NCBI RefSeq assembly: GCF_020075705.1
Contig: NZ_JAIQUM010000004.1
Coordinates: forward strand, 62,001-126,000
Length of the DNA: 64,000 bases
Direction: 5' to 3'
DNA from: Metabacillus rhizolycopersici
Lineage (GTDB): Bacteria; Bacillota; Bacilli; Bacillales; Bacillaceae
Below are positions 54,800-63,291 of the stretch, piece by piece. Every line of letters begins with the position of its first letter. Position 1 is the first letter of the stretch. The translations under genes and the position numbers were made by a program. Under the pieces are notes generated by a model. It was not told the origin of the DNA, did not search any database, and saw only the letters and a list, made by a program, of their open reading frames with translations.

Positions 54800-54829
54800 T
54801 AATATTCCACGTATTACTGGAACTATTCT
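54800..54829 (-). promoter_or_regulatory. Putative sigma-G promoter of the SASP gene
   Basis: Minus strand: AGAATA (54829-54824), 17 bases, AATATTA (54806-54800), a fair match to TGAATA/CATACTA. The leader of roughly 105 bases contains an inverted repeat, GGGTTAG...CTAACCC (54723-54768 region). No gene was seen in 54689-55037. Confidence 0.35.
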
Positions 54830-55037
54830 AGTTAATTTCAGTAAAATTTATCCATTTGAAAATAATCAGATAGTAGACCTGTTAACAGTAACTCTTGCCT
54901 ATTCAAACCACCAAGCACCAACTGAGAATTCGAAACGAAATCAATATATTAGCAAATTAAAAAAGTGAATAACACCCATTATTTGTATGAACCATTAATA
55001 AAGCGTTAAAAATATTATTAATTGGAGGTGGACAATT

Positions 55038-55184
55038 ATGACAAATGAAAATTGGAAAGAGCCGACTGATCATAATGCAAAGGGAATAGTTGGTAAAGCA
55101 TACCTTGATATTGACCGAGTATTGAATGTATCTGACTACAAAAAAGAAGCAAGATCAACATCAAAGAATCAAGAGAATGAATAA
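55038..55184 (+). CDS. 48-aa hydrophilic small protein
   Basis: Reads MTNENWKEPTDHNAKGIVGK, then AYLDIDRVLNVSDYKKEARS and a Ser/Lys/Glu tail. ATG 7 bases after TTGGAGGTGG, a strong site, and a clean terminator directly downstream make a complete unit. No Cys, signal peptide or membrane segment. Not recognised; small proteins like this near SASP genes are often sporulation products, which is only a guess. Confidence 0.65.
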   Translation: MTNENWKEPTDHNAKGIVGKAYLDIDRVLNVSDYKKEARSTSKNQENE

Positions 55185-55209
55185 TCGAAAATTTCAATAT
55201 ATTTTTGAG

Positions 55210-55243
55210 GAAAAGGAAACTGATAAATTAGTTTCCTTTTTTG
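55210..55243 (+). terminator. Rho-independent terminator
   Basis: AAAAGGAAACT / AGTTTCCTTTTTT. Confidence 0.9.
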
Positions 55244-55590
55244 TGCTTTTTTTCATAGTATCTAAGTGGACCGATGAAACATTTTAGTACTTAATTCTAA
55301 TGTTTTTACTCTTGGAATAAAATAATTCTAGGAACTACATGGAGGTGGTAAAAATGCCATGATTGATAGTAAATGAAGAATGATGTAGAGTGGATGTTTA
55401 CATTTTACTTGTTACAGGTTTCATAGAAACAATTTTTAAAAATTGAATTATGTAAGTTGAAGGTGCAATTATAGAACGATAAGCAATCGGAATATTAATT
55501 TTTAAAAAAGCAACCTGCTAATCGAGCAAGTCTTGTGGTATTAGAACAAAAACTGAAATGTCCAAACAAAATAAAAAGGAGTGGTTTTTA
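55244..55590. other. Intergenic region before the DoxX gene
   Basis: AT-rich. At 55340-55366 a strong ribosome binding site (TGGAGGTGG) is followed by ATG CCA TGA, a two-codon frame, which may be the remains of a lost gene or chance. Nothing else supported. Confidence 0.4.
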
Positions 55591-55956
55591 ATGGATATCA
55601 CATTATGGGTTATTCAAGTAATTCTTGGTTTGGCATTTATCATGTTTGGTTCAATGAAGGCATTTCAATATGAAAAATCAAAAGCAAGTCTACCGTGGGT
55701 AAAAGACTCATCCAAGGGGCTGGTTATTTTTATCGGGGTAGCAGAGATACTAGGAGGACTTGGGGTAATCGTTCCGCAAGCAACAGGAATACTTACTTGG
55801 CTAACACCACTTGCAGCAGTAGGAATTGCTGTCATTATGATTCTTGCTGGGGGCTTTCATATTAAGAGAAAAGAAAACAAAGCAATTTGGCTGAATTTGA
55901 TATTCTTATTATTAGCACTATTTATCGCCTATGGTCGTTGGTTTATTGCTTCATAA
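55591..55956 (+). CDS. DoxX-like four-helix membrane protein
   Basis: 121 aa, ATG 9 bases after AAGGAG (an in-frame ATG 11 codons upstream has no site). Four hydrophobic segments; LWVIQVILGLAFIMFGSMKA, then GVAEILGGLGVIVPQATGIL, fits the DoxX family (YfiD/YphA-like). Members are linked to quinone or thiol redox in some bacteria, but the role here is unknown. Confidence 0.85.
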   Translation: MDITLWVIQVILGLAFIMFGSMKAFQYEKSKASLPWVKDSSKGLVIFIGVAEILGGLGVIVPQATGILTWLTPLAAVGIAVIMILAGGFHIKRKENKAIWLNLIFLLLALFIAYGRWFIAS

Positions 55957-56030
55957 TCGCACTTATTTACTCATCCTATATTTGGAAATAGAATCATCAT
56001 AGTTAAATCCATTATTCAGTTAGAGATGAA

Positions 56031-56070
56031 TGAAAAGTAGTGCGGTTAATTTTTACTGCACTACTTTTCA
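56031..56070 (+). terminator. Hairpin terminator between DoxX and coiled-coil genes
   Basis: TGAAAAGTAGTGC / GCACTACTTTTCA, perfect 13-base arms, between convergent genes. Confidence 0.75.
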
Positions 56071-56127
56071 TTATGTTTTGAATCGAGTTTCATAATTATA
56101 CGCAATAAATCAGTTTTTTCGTTTGAT

Positions 56128-56907
56128 CTATTTTGAGCTAGTTGTTTCTTTTTGTTTTTCATCTTGTTCAACGTGGATTTTTTGAAAAACACCAGTTTTT
56201 ATGAAAAGTTGTGCGACATATCCAGTAATTTGCTTGTAATTTGCTTCGATTTTGTCTACTACATAGCTAATTCTTTCAGATAATGTAGCTTTTAGACTTT
56301 CTAGTTCTTTAGTCGTTTTTTGGTTAGCTATATCCTGGTGATTCAGTCGCTCTAAAATCGTTTTATGAAAGGATTCTTGTAATTCGAGAGTTTTCAAGAT
56401 TTCGTCATTTAGATGATATTGATTATCCAACTTTTCACTCATATTGGTATTAAGTTGATCAAATTGTTCGATCTTTTTCGTAAGTTGTTGAATAACTGTA
56501 TCTTGAATTGTTAACTGATCAACAATTGCCTGATTTACAATACCTTCATTTTCGTATTTTTTTAATAACTCATGGTTAAATGCATCGATTGCCTCAATAC
56601 GCTGTAACAAAATTTGATATGCTTCGTCTTGTTTCTTTATCGAATCAATTAATGGTGATGTACGTGACTCCTGATGTTCAAGTTGTTTTAAAACATGATG
56701 CAACTGATCCTGTTGTTCACTCTTTGTTTTATTAAGCAAGATGTTTACATCGTTTGTGGCATTTTCTAAAGTTGAATTTACCTCACTTTGCTTCTGGATA
56801 AACTCCTGCAAATAATTTCTTCGAAAAGAGACCTGATTAGACATTATTTTGATTTCTGAAGGCTGTTTATAAATAAGAGGATTCGCTTTATTTTTAATAT
56901 AAACCAA
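56128..56907 (-). CDS. Long coiled-coil protein of unknown function
   Basis: 259 aa, TTG start 9 bases after AAGGAG. Almost entirely heptad-like with repeated Gln-Asp/Glu-Leu modules (KQLEHQESRT, IQDTVIQQLTKK, LELQESFHKTILERLNHQD), Gln- and Asn-rich, without signal peptide or membrane helix; the extreme C-terminus is charged. Resembles structural or spore-associated coiled coils but matches no family I can name. Confidence 0.75.
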   Translation of the reverse strand: MVYIKNKANPLIYKQPSEIKIMSNQVSFRRNYLQEFIQKQSEVNSTLENATNDVNILLNKTKSEQQDQLHHVLKQLEHQESRTSPLIDSIKKQDEAYQILLQRIEAIDAFNHELLKKYENEGIVNQAIVDQLTIQDTVIQQLTKKIEQFDQLNTNMSEKLDNQYHLNDEILKTLELQESFHKTILERLNHQDIANQKTTKELESLKATLSERISYVVDKIEANYKQITGYVAQLFIKTGVFQKIHVEQDEKQKETTSSK

Positions 56908-57063
56908 ATATTTTCACTCCTTCATCCATTAACCTTGATGATGATAGTATTCTATGTGGTAACCCAATGATTTGATTACTTATTTTTCTTATTAAAAAAT
57001 CATGTACGTTTTTTGCTTAGTTGGGACATACTAAAATGAAAAATCATGAAAGGTGGTTGAAAG

Positions 57064-57696
57064 ATGGGTTTAGAATGGTTTGACCGTGTAAGCGGTGAAT
57101 TACCGGAACAACTTGAATCAATATGTGAAAAATATGATCAAGTAGGGCATATGTCAATTGATCGCGGTGTTAAGCATCCCAGAATTGAATTTTTTGTTGA
57201 AACAGAAGATGATGATCGAGATTATTTTTGTACATTATTTTTCGATCCTCTAAATGAAGAGTTCTATCTTGAAACATTCGATTTTGAATACGAGCAAACC
57301 TCTAGAACAATTCTTTCAGATTTCGAAGACATTGTCGATGCTGTTCATGAAAGCATTCATTATTTTATGAATGAAGATTATGATGATAATGTGATTCTCG
57401 ATGTAGATGATGAAATGGATGATTCAGGTGATATTTTTGAAGAAATAGATGTTGAATGGGAGACTCCAGAAGTTACTGCTTTTACATACGAGGATGAAGT
57501 AGAAGTTACCTATCAATTTGGTATTGTACAGGAAACTGGTGATGGCGTACTTAGGCGGATAAATCGGATAAAGGATGTCGAGAATAGGCTAATTAAAGAT
57601 GAGACAAACTTTATCTTCAGTAAAGAAGAAGCTAGTACAATTATTGCGATGGTTGCAAGTCATATGGATTCGTTAACTGAGTTCGATTTACAATAA
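57064..57696 (+). CDS. Acidic protein of unknown function, 210 aa
   Basis: ATG after GAAAGGTGG. Very acidic, with Asp/Glu clusters (ETEDDDRDYF, NEDYDDN, DVDDEMDDSGD at about residues 110-125). The N-terminal half looks like a compact alpha/beta domain (HPRIEFFVETEDD...FYLETFDFEYEQ). No signal peptide, no Cys-based motif. I do not recognise a family. Confidence 0.75.
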   Translation: MGLEWFDRVSGELPEQLESICEKYDQVGHMSIDRGVKHPRIEFFVETEDDDRDYFCTLFFDPLNEEFYLETFDFEYEQTSRTILSDFEDIVDAVHESIHYFMNEDYDDNVILDVDDEMDDSGDIFEEIDVEWETPEVTAFTYEDEVEVTYQFGIVQETGDGVLRRINRIKDVENRLIKDETNFIFSKEEASTIIAMVASHMDSLTEFDLQ

Positions 57697-57732
57697 TTAC
57701 AATATTCAATCGTAAAAAGTAAATAAATTGAA

Positions 57733-57749
57733 TCCCCCTTTAAGGGGGA
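57733..57749. terminator. Short GC hairpin between convergent genes
   Basis: TCCCCC-TTTAA-GGGGGA, without a clear T run on the plus strand; a weak terminator at best. Confidence 0.4.
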
Positions 57750-57793
57750 GGACGAATTGTTGTTTGATAAATCATGATCAGAACGAATTAATC

Positions 57794-59335
57794 TTATCGA
57801 TAAGCCAAATTTCGATTTTTTAAATAGTTTACAAAAATATCTCGAATATACGATTCGGTTACAACTGTTTTACCTACTCGAAATGAGGAAAAACCATCCC
57901 CTCCTTGTGCTAGATAATCACTTAGAGCAACACTATAAATTTTATTTGGAATTAATTTATCTCCGTTCTTGTCAGTCAAATATTCAATTTTGTTGCCAAA
58001 TTGTTCATCATGGTTAACTGTATAGGAAATACCTATAGGTTGTAGAAGATTCTCTTTCTCCTTTTTCCATTGCTGTTCAAGGACGTTCTTTATTTGATTA
58101 CCTGTTAAATGGATCTTTACCACTTTGTGATCAAAGGGTAAAGAACTGTAAATATCCTCAAATGTAATTTCCCCTTTTTGTAAACTTGACCTAATACCGC
58201 CATGGTGAGTAAATGCCATATCCGCATTCATTTCATGCATCATTGACATTGCAACCATTTCGCCAAGAGGTGAATTCCCCTTATTATTCGTTTTTCTAGA
58301 AATTGGTTTTGGTATCGTCATGATCACTTCATTCGTTTCATGACTTAGCATTGCTTGATAGTTGTTTAGTAATTTTATCGTTTCCTCATCAGGCTCTATA
58401 AAATTATGCAAAGTTAAATGGATGTTTCCTTCCTTTTTAATAATATCCCCTGTTTTGCGATCGATATCGAGGAGAACTTCAGAAATTGCTTTACCAGCTG
58501 AGTATCCTTGAATAATCAGCTTATTATCGACAACTGTATTTGCGTATCCATGATTATGGCCAGCGAACATGACATCGACTTCATCATGGATAAATGGCGC
58601 CATTTCGACCAAATCAAGCTCTGGATTACTACCAGAAACTTGTGACTTTGCTGAAACATGAGCTAAAACAACAATTGTTTTAACGCCTTTTTCTACTAAT
58701 TTTTCTGTTGCTTTGTTTATTGCAGTAACTTCATCAATTATGTTAACTTGTTCTCGATTTTTGTAAACGACATAATCATTCGTTTCTGTTGTTACGGCGC
58801 CAATAAAGCCAATGTTAATTCCATCTAGTTCCTTTATTGTATAGGGTGGCAATAGCGGAGAATTCGTTTGTTTATTTAGTACATTTGCGGAGATATAGGT
58901 AGTGGTTGATCCCTTATAGCCGGTCTTAGGATCACCATTTAAAAGTCTATTCATTTCATTTACACCACGATCAAATTCGTGATTTCCTAATGTGCCAATA
59001 TCTACATTTAATTGGTTTAAAAACTCGATGGTTGGTTCATCTAAATAAAAAGCAGAAATAGGTGGGCTAGCGCCGACCATGTCACCAGCATGAACAAGGA
59101 GAGAATGTTCTTTTTTTAATTTTTTAATATATGCAGCTACATACTCTGCACCACCGACTTTTTGACCAAACAACTCCTGATAAGTATTCAGTTGTCCGTG
59201 AAAATCATTCATGCCAAGTAATTGAACCCTTACGACATCATCCTTAGCTGTTAAATTAGTTGTTGAGTAAACAGTAGTAGTTAAAATGAGAAAGCTAATA
59301 CAGAAAAATAGAAATATCAAAGTTCGCTTAGACAA
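57794..59335 (-). CDS. Secreted 5'-nucleotidase/2',3'-cyclic phosphodiesterase family enzyme
   Basis: 513 aa, TTG start after AGGAGGGA. Signal peptide or anchor (residues 1-27). Calcineurin-like phosphatase domain: GMNDFHGQL, HAGDMVGASPP, LGNHEFDRGVNEM, ILAHVS-type strand and GHNHGYAN. C-terminal 5'-nucleotidase domain from about 345 with GDGFSSFRVGKTVV. It dephosphorylates extracellular nucleotides for uptake of nucleosides and phosphate. No cell-wall sorting motif or C-terminal anchor. Confidence 0.9.
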   Translation of the reverse strand: MSKRTLIFLFFCISFLILTTTVYSTTNLTAKDDVVRVQLLGMNDFHGQLNTYQELFGQKVGGAEYVAAYIKKLKKEHSLLVHAGDMVGASPPISAFYLDEPTIEFLNQLNVDIGTLGNHEFDRGVNEMNRLLNGDPKTGYKGSTTTYISANVLNKQTNSPLLPPYTIKELDGINIGFIGAVTTETNDYVVYKNREQVNIIDEVTAINKATEKLVEKGVKTIVVLAHVSAKSQVSGSNPELDLVEMAPFIHDEVDVMFAGHNHGYANTVVDNKLIIQGYSAGKAISEVLLDIDRKTGDIIKKEGNIHLTLHNFIEPDEETIKLLNNYQAMLSHETNEVIMTIPKPISRKTNNKGNSPLGEMVAMSMMHEMNADMAFTHHGGIRSSLQKGEITFEDIYSSLPFDHKVVKIHLTGNQIKNVLEQQWKKEKENLLQPIGISYTVNHDEQFGNKIEYLTDKNGDKLIPNKIYSVALSDYLAQGGDGFSSFRVGKTVVTESYIRDIFVNYLKNRNLAYR

Positions 59336-59742
59336 GTTCTAGATCCCTCCTAATTCATTTTACTTTAAGCTTAGCACGCTAAAATGAACCTAAGCTTAAG
59401 TCAGCGTAAAGTTTTAATGAAATTACGATTTTTAAACATAAGCTAAATTGAAAGTGAGGCTTTAAGGCAATCCCGCAAAATATATGGGTGTATTGTGTGT
59501 CAAAGAGATTTTTTTGTTTTTTATGTAATCTTTTTGTAAATTTATTTACATGAGAAGTTGAAAGGTTAGTTGAATCTCCTAATTTTGCATGAATTGATCT
59601 TTTTCCTCCAGTGGTTCTTCCAGACTTGATGGGAAAAGGTTTGTCAAATAATAAGTTAAAGGGTGACTTTATAATAGAAAGTGGTTTATCATAATTAGAA
59701 GAAAGGCTATAGAATTGAACCGTTTTTACTAGGAGGGGCACT
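59336..59742. other. Intergenic region, no gene supported
   Basis: About 400 bases between the nucleotidase and the next gene, which are divergent. Holds their promoters; no clear consensus was found. A 120-codon open frame on the minus strand (59379-59741) has no ribosome binding site or coding-like composition. Confidence 0.4.
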
Positions 59743-60021
59743 GTGGATATTTTGGCAAATCAACCCTATTTTAAGGTGAGGAGGGTTATTGAAGGCAATA
59801 CTCAATACGAAATAGAAGAAGAGCATGAGATTACATTGTCCTCAGAACGATTATGTACATCAGTTGACACTTTTTTAATGGATGAAATTTTGGATATATC
59901 CTTCCGTTTTTTTGCAAAAGAAATGGGCTTTTTCTATTTGCATACAACAAAAGGAATGTATGCTTACACTGTTAAAACAGACCCACAACCTTTTATTGAT
60001 CAATTTCGGCTGACTAAGTAA
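59743..60021 (+). CDS. Hypothetical protein, 92 aa
   Basis: GTG start 6 bases after AGGAGGGG. Beta-rich sequence (YFKVRRVIEGNTQYEIEEEH ... MGFFYLHTTKGMYAYTVKTD ... PQPFIDQFRL) of the kind seen in small PH-like domain proteins of Bacillus. No signal or membrane segment. Followed by a strong hairpin. Function unknown. Confidence 0.75.
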   Translation: MDILANQPYFKVRRVIEGNTQYEIEEEHEITLSSERLCTSVDTFLMDEILDISFRFFAKEMGFFYLHTTKGMYAYTVKTDPQPFIDQFRLTK

Positions 60022-60048
60022 TGGATTGAGATAGTAGTTCCAAGGGGC

Positions 60049-60098
60049 TGAAACTTCCATCAGTTGAAATAGAGTAATCCTCACTGATGGAAGTTTCA
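60049..60098. terminator. Bidirectional hairpin terminator
   Basis: TGAAACTTCCATCAGT / ACTGATGGAAGTTTCA, 16-base perfect arms between convergent genes; weak T run. Confidence 0.65.
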
Positions 60099-60152
60099 CC
60101 TTATGAAAATGGCTTTCTTAATACTAGATCTGCTGTATTCTTTTCACTATAA

Positions 60153-60911
60153 TCAGTCCATATCTTTACAAATGAACCCCTGTTGTTTCAGCATCTGAGG
60201 CACATCTTTATAATTGTCGTTATAATGTTTTCCTTTATAAAAATTTGAGATTCTTTTTGTCCATGTTGAATCAGTTTGTCCATTTGATTTTTGAAATAGA
60301 TGATCCTTATAAACTTGATTATAGGATTTAATGTATTGTTCTTGGTCGCTGTTATATTTTTCTCGATGAACGAATGCTTCTTGGGGCAATCGTGGATTTA
60401 AGCCAGGATCGTCAAGCCCATAACCAACACATAAACCAACAATAGGTATAACAAATTGTGGCAAATTTAGCAGTTTGATTACTTCTAAAGGATTTCTACG
60501 AATTCCACCAATAGGTACAGTGCCTAACCCTAAAGATTCTGAAGCAGCGATGGCATTACTTAATGCTAAGCCAACATCTGTAGCTCCGACTAGTAATGAA
60601 TCTACATCATTAACGACTTCAAATGGTATATTCTCAATTTCACTTGCTTTTTTTGCGCGATGAAAATCAGCACAAAAAATGAGAAATGTAGGTGCTTGAT
60701 TAATATGTTCTTGGTTTCCGCAAAAGGTAGCGAGCTCCTGTTTACGTTCCTGATCTTGAACCACGATTACAGATACTTGCTGGCCATGGATCCATGTAGG
60801 GGCAGCTTGTGCTGCGGAAAGAATCGCCTTAAGTTGTTCGTTGTCTAGCTGTTTTTCTTCATATTTTCGAAAAGAACGATGATTTGTTAATGTATTAATC
60901 GTTTCATTCAT
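60153..60911 (-). CDS. NAD(P)H-flavin nitroreductase (NfsA/NfrA-like)
   Basis: 252 aa, ATG after AGGAGGAA. FMN-binding family: TNHRSFRKYEEKQLDNEQLK (phosphate-contacting Arg), AAPTWIHGQQVSVIVV, AAESLGLGTVPIGGIRRNP, VPIVGLCVGY. This fits the NfrA/NfsA group that reduces nitroaromatics, quinones or free FMN in a two-electron step. The physiological substrate is not determinable. Confidence 0.88.
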   Translation of the reverse strand: MNETINTLTNHRSFRKYEEKQLDNEQLKAILSAAQAAPTWIHGQQVSVIVVQDQERKQELATFCGNQEHINQAPTFLIFCADFHRAKKASEIENIPFEVVNDVDSLLVGATDVGLALSNAIAASESLGLGTVPIGGIRRNPLEVIKLLNLPQFVIPIVGLCVGYGLDDPGLNPRLPQEAFVHREKYNSDQEQYIKSYNQVYKDHLFQKSNGQTDSTWTKRISNFYKGKHYNDNYKDVPQMLKQQGFICKDMD

Positions 60912-61027
60912 CTCTAAATTCCTCCTGTATCATTAATTTCAGCAACTTAACTTTATCGTGGTGTGGGTATTTTTTCAAAGTATATGATCTAAATGATAAT
61001 CTAAAATGGAAAAGAGGAGGGGGACGA

Positions 61028-61837
61028 ATGTTAGTAAAGTCCATGTTAAGAAACGTTCAACAATTATATAAAAAAAGAGGTTTGTTTAAGAAAGCTAACT
61101 TAAACAAACCTAGTATTTTAGTAGTTGCACATCGCGGTGCTTCTGGATATGCACCTGAAAATACGATGGTGGCGTTTAAAAAAGCGTTAGAATTAAAAGC
61201 GGATTTTATAGAGTTAGATGTTCAAATGACAAATGATAATGTGCTTGTCGTTATTCATGACTCGAATGTTGCACGTACAACTAATGGTACAGGTGAAGTT
61301 CGAGAGTTTTCATATAAAGAATTAAAAATGCTTGACACAGGTTTATGGTTTAATAGAAAATTCTCAGGACAAAGAATTCCGACACTTCAAGAAGTGATCA
61401 CAGAATTCCGTGGGAAAATGGGATTGTTAATTGAGATAAAAAATCCGGATTTATACCCTACAATTGCAGAGAGTCTTGCAAGCGAATTAAAAAAGAATAA
61501 TCTTGATTGTCCCAGGAATGATGAAGTCATTGTCCAGTCATTTGATTTTGAATTATTACAAAGATTCCATCAAATCGTTCCCAATGTACCTTTAGGTCTT
61601 CTTGTTAAGTATCGTGTACATGGGATTTCAAATGTACAACTTAGAGAATGGTCTTCGCTGGTACGATATATCAATCCTAATAAAGCATTAATAACGAAAG
61701 GGTTGGTAAAAAGAATCCATTCATACAAGCTTAAAGTCATTCCTTATACAGTAAGGGACAAAAAGTCAATAAAAGGGTTGATAGATGCAAAAGTAGACGG
61801 TGTTGTAACGGATTATCCTGATTACTTAAAAGAATAA
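61028..61837 (+). CDS. Glycerophosphodiester phosphodiesterase family protein
   Basis: 269 aa, ATG after AGAGGAGGGGG. GDPD signature VVAHRGASGYAPENTMVAF, FIELDVQMTNDNVLVVIHD, RTTNGTG and later LLIEIKNP; catalytic His pair and Glu/Asp metal ligands all present. No signal peptide, so a cytosolic YhdW/UgpQ-type enzyme hydrolysing glycerophosphodiesters to glycerol-3-phosphate and alcohol. Confidence 0.9.
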   Translation: MLVKSMLRNVQQLYKKRGLFKKANLNKPSILVVAHRGASGYAPENTMVAFKKALELKADFIELDVQMTNDNVLVVIHDSNVARTTNGTGEVREFSYKELKMLDTGLWFNRKFSGQRIPTLQEVITEFRGKMGLLIEIKNPDLYPTIAESLASELKKNNLDCPRNDEVIVQSFDFELLQRFHQIVPNVPLGLLVKYRVHGISNVQLREWSSLVRYINPNKALITKGLVKRIHSYKLKVIPYTVRDKKSIKGLIDAKVDGVVTDYPDYLKE

Positions 61838-61843
61838 TAAAAT

Positions 61844-61876
61844 AAAGAGGCTGATACAATGTCAAGCCTCTTTTTA
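61844..61876. terminator. Bidirectional terminator
   Basis: AAAGAGGCTGA / TCAAGCCTCTTTTT; serves the phosphodiesterase gene and, on the other strand, the small genes that follow. Confidence 0.8.
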
Positions 61877-61919
61877 TACATCAGAATGTATATCCTTTTT
61901 AGGAAATAGAAAATAAAAA

Positions 61920-62102
61920 CTATAAATTTTCGTTTTGTTGTCCAATTTCCTTTTCAGCGATTAAGGAATTAGCGGCTTCTATGTTTCTATGTTCGTTTAC
62001 AGAATCTCCATCAATATTTTTTTGAATAGGAAATGTTCGATCTGTTTGCAATGTTATTTGTTCCCTATTTGGTACATGAGTTAAATTGTTTTCCTCTGCC
62101 AT
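61920..62102 (-). CDS. Small hydrophilic protein, 60 aa
   Basis: MAEENNLTHVPNREQITLQT, then DRTFPIQKNIDGDSVNEHRN; charged and Asn-rich, no Cys or hydrophobic stretch, like many small Bacillus sporulation or stress proteins. The ribosome binding site is weak (GGGGGC, 10 bases from ATG). A bidirectional terminator lies 45 bases downstream. Not recognised. Confidence 0.5.
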   Translation of the reverse strand: MAEENNLTHVPNREQITLQTDRTFPIQKNIDGDSVNEHRNIEAANSLIAEKEIGQQNENL

Positions 62103-62125
62103 TCCAACATAGCCCCCAGTGCATT

Positions 62126-62248
62126 CTATATTTTATAAATCGACATAATGATAGCTTTTACAACATCAAGGTTTCTCATTCTTGAATCTTCGGAATCAAT
62201 ACTAATAGCCTTAGACCCAAAAGGGGTTGCAATGCTTTTTTCATACAT
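62126..62248 (-). CDS. Possible 40-aa protein upstream of the preceding small gene
   Basis: Reads MYEKSIATPFGSKAISIDSE, then DSRMRNLDVVKAIIMSIYKI. Composition is coding-like and an AGGGATG ribosome binding site precedes the ATG. It lies 24 bases before the next small gene on the same strand, so the two could be one transcript, or this could be the remnant of a larger gene. Unknown function. Confidence 0.4.
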   Translation of the reverse strand: MYEKSIATPFGSKAISIDSEDSRMRNLDVVKAIIMSIYKI

Positions 62249-62359
62249 GACACATCCCTATTGACTCGATAAAAATACTTTAAAGAAATTTTGGTTATTA
62301 GTATAATATAGATAAAACATTGTTATCATTAATATTTTTAATAGTAAAGGTGAGTAGAG

Positions 62360-63238
62360 ATGTATTATGATGCATTAAGAACGTTTATAGCGGTAGTAGA
62401 AGAAAAAAACTTTACAAAGGCAGCAGAGAAATTGTTGATTTCGCAGCCAAGTGTAAGTGTACATATTAAGAATCTAGAGGTGGAATTTCAGTCTCAACTT
62501 TTTATTCGATCACCAAAAACATTAAAAATTACGCATGCTGGTGAAATCTTATATGAACGTGCGAAGCAAATGGTCCAAATATACGATAAAACAAAAAATG
62601 AAATTTATGAGCAACAACACACCATTAAAGGCATGCTGAAAATAGCGGCAAGCTTTACAATTGGAGAATATGTCTTACCACCGATTTTGGCTTCGATTAT
62701 GAAAGAATATCCGAAACTCGATTTTGATGTCACAATTGGAAATACAGATGAGGTAGTAAAGCTAGTGCAATTTTTTCAGGCTGATATTGGCTTGATTGAA
62801 GGAAATACAGATGAAAAGGATGTTATCGTTCAACCATTTATGGAAGATGACCTAACAATTATTGCTCCACCCGACCATCCTTTAAAACATGCAAACTCAA
62901 TAAAAATGGGGGATCTTCAGGACGAGATTTGGGTTAGTAGAGAGAAAGGTTCTGGTACACGGGAATATGTTGAACATATCATTCGGACGAATGGGTTAAA
63001 AATGAATCGTTTAATTACGATTAGTAGTAATCAAGGTGTAAAGGAAACTGTCATGAATGGCTTGGGGATATCGATTCTTTCAACCTGTGTCGTGAAGAGA
63101 GAGCTTGAACAAGGAACATTGCTCGAAATTAAACCAGATGAAGAGCTGTTTAAAAGAAAGTTTTCCTACCTATATGCCCCAATTGTAGGTGAGAAAAAGA
63201 TGATTTCTTTGTTTTTAGATGCTCTAGGAAATAGATAA
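62360..63238 (+). CDS. LysR-type transcriptional regulator, CysL-like
   Basis: 292 aa, ATG after AAAGGTGAG. N-terminal winged helix (FIAVVEEKNFTKAAEKLLIS followed by QPSVSVHIKNLE) and a substrate-binding domain whose sequence (ASFTIGEYVLPPIL, GNTDEVVKLV, DIGLIEGNTDEKD, EKGSGTREYVEHIIR, SSNQGVKETVMNGLGISILS) closely resembles CysL of B. subtilis, the activator of sulfite reductase genes cysJI. No cysJI lies in this window, so its target is unproven. Confidence 0.87.
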   Translation: MYYDALRTFIAVVEEKNFTKAAEKLLISQPSVSVHIKNLEVEFQSQLFIRSPKTLKITHAGEILYERAKQMVQIYDKTKNEIYEQQHTIKGMLKIAASFTIGEYVLPPILASIMKEYPKLDFDVTIGNTDEVVKLVQFFQADIGLIEGNTDEKDVIVQPFMEDDLTIIAPPDHPLKHANSIKMGDLQDEIWVSREKGSGTREYVEHIIRTNGLKMNRLITISSNQGVKETVMNGLGISILSTCVVKRELEQGTLLEIKPDEELFKRKFSYLYAPIVGEKKMISLFLDALGNR

Positions 63239-63247
63239 CTTAGAATG

Positions 63248-63290
63248 GAAGTAAGGCTAACTTATATTAGCAGCCAGCCTTACTTTAAAA
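63248..63290. terminator. Bidirectional terminator between convergent regulators
   Basis: AAGTAAGGCT / AGCCTTACTT with A and T stretches on both sides. Confidence 0.7.
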
Positions 63291-63291
63291 A

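Noticed and set aside
54711..54968. Open frame of 85 codons on the plus strand
   Set aside because: No ribosome binding site, composition unlike a protein, and it runs through the SASP leader and promoter region.
59379..59741. Open frame of 120 codons on the minus strand in a gene gap
   Set aside because: No ribosome binding site and no coding-like composition; it ends beside the start of a real gene on the other strand.
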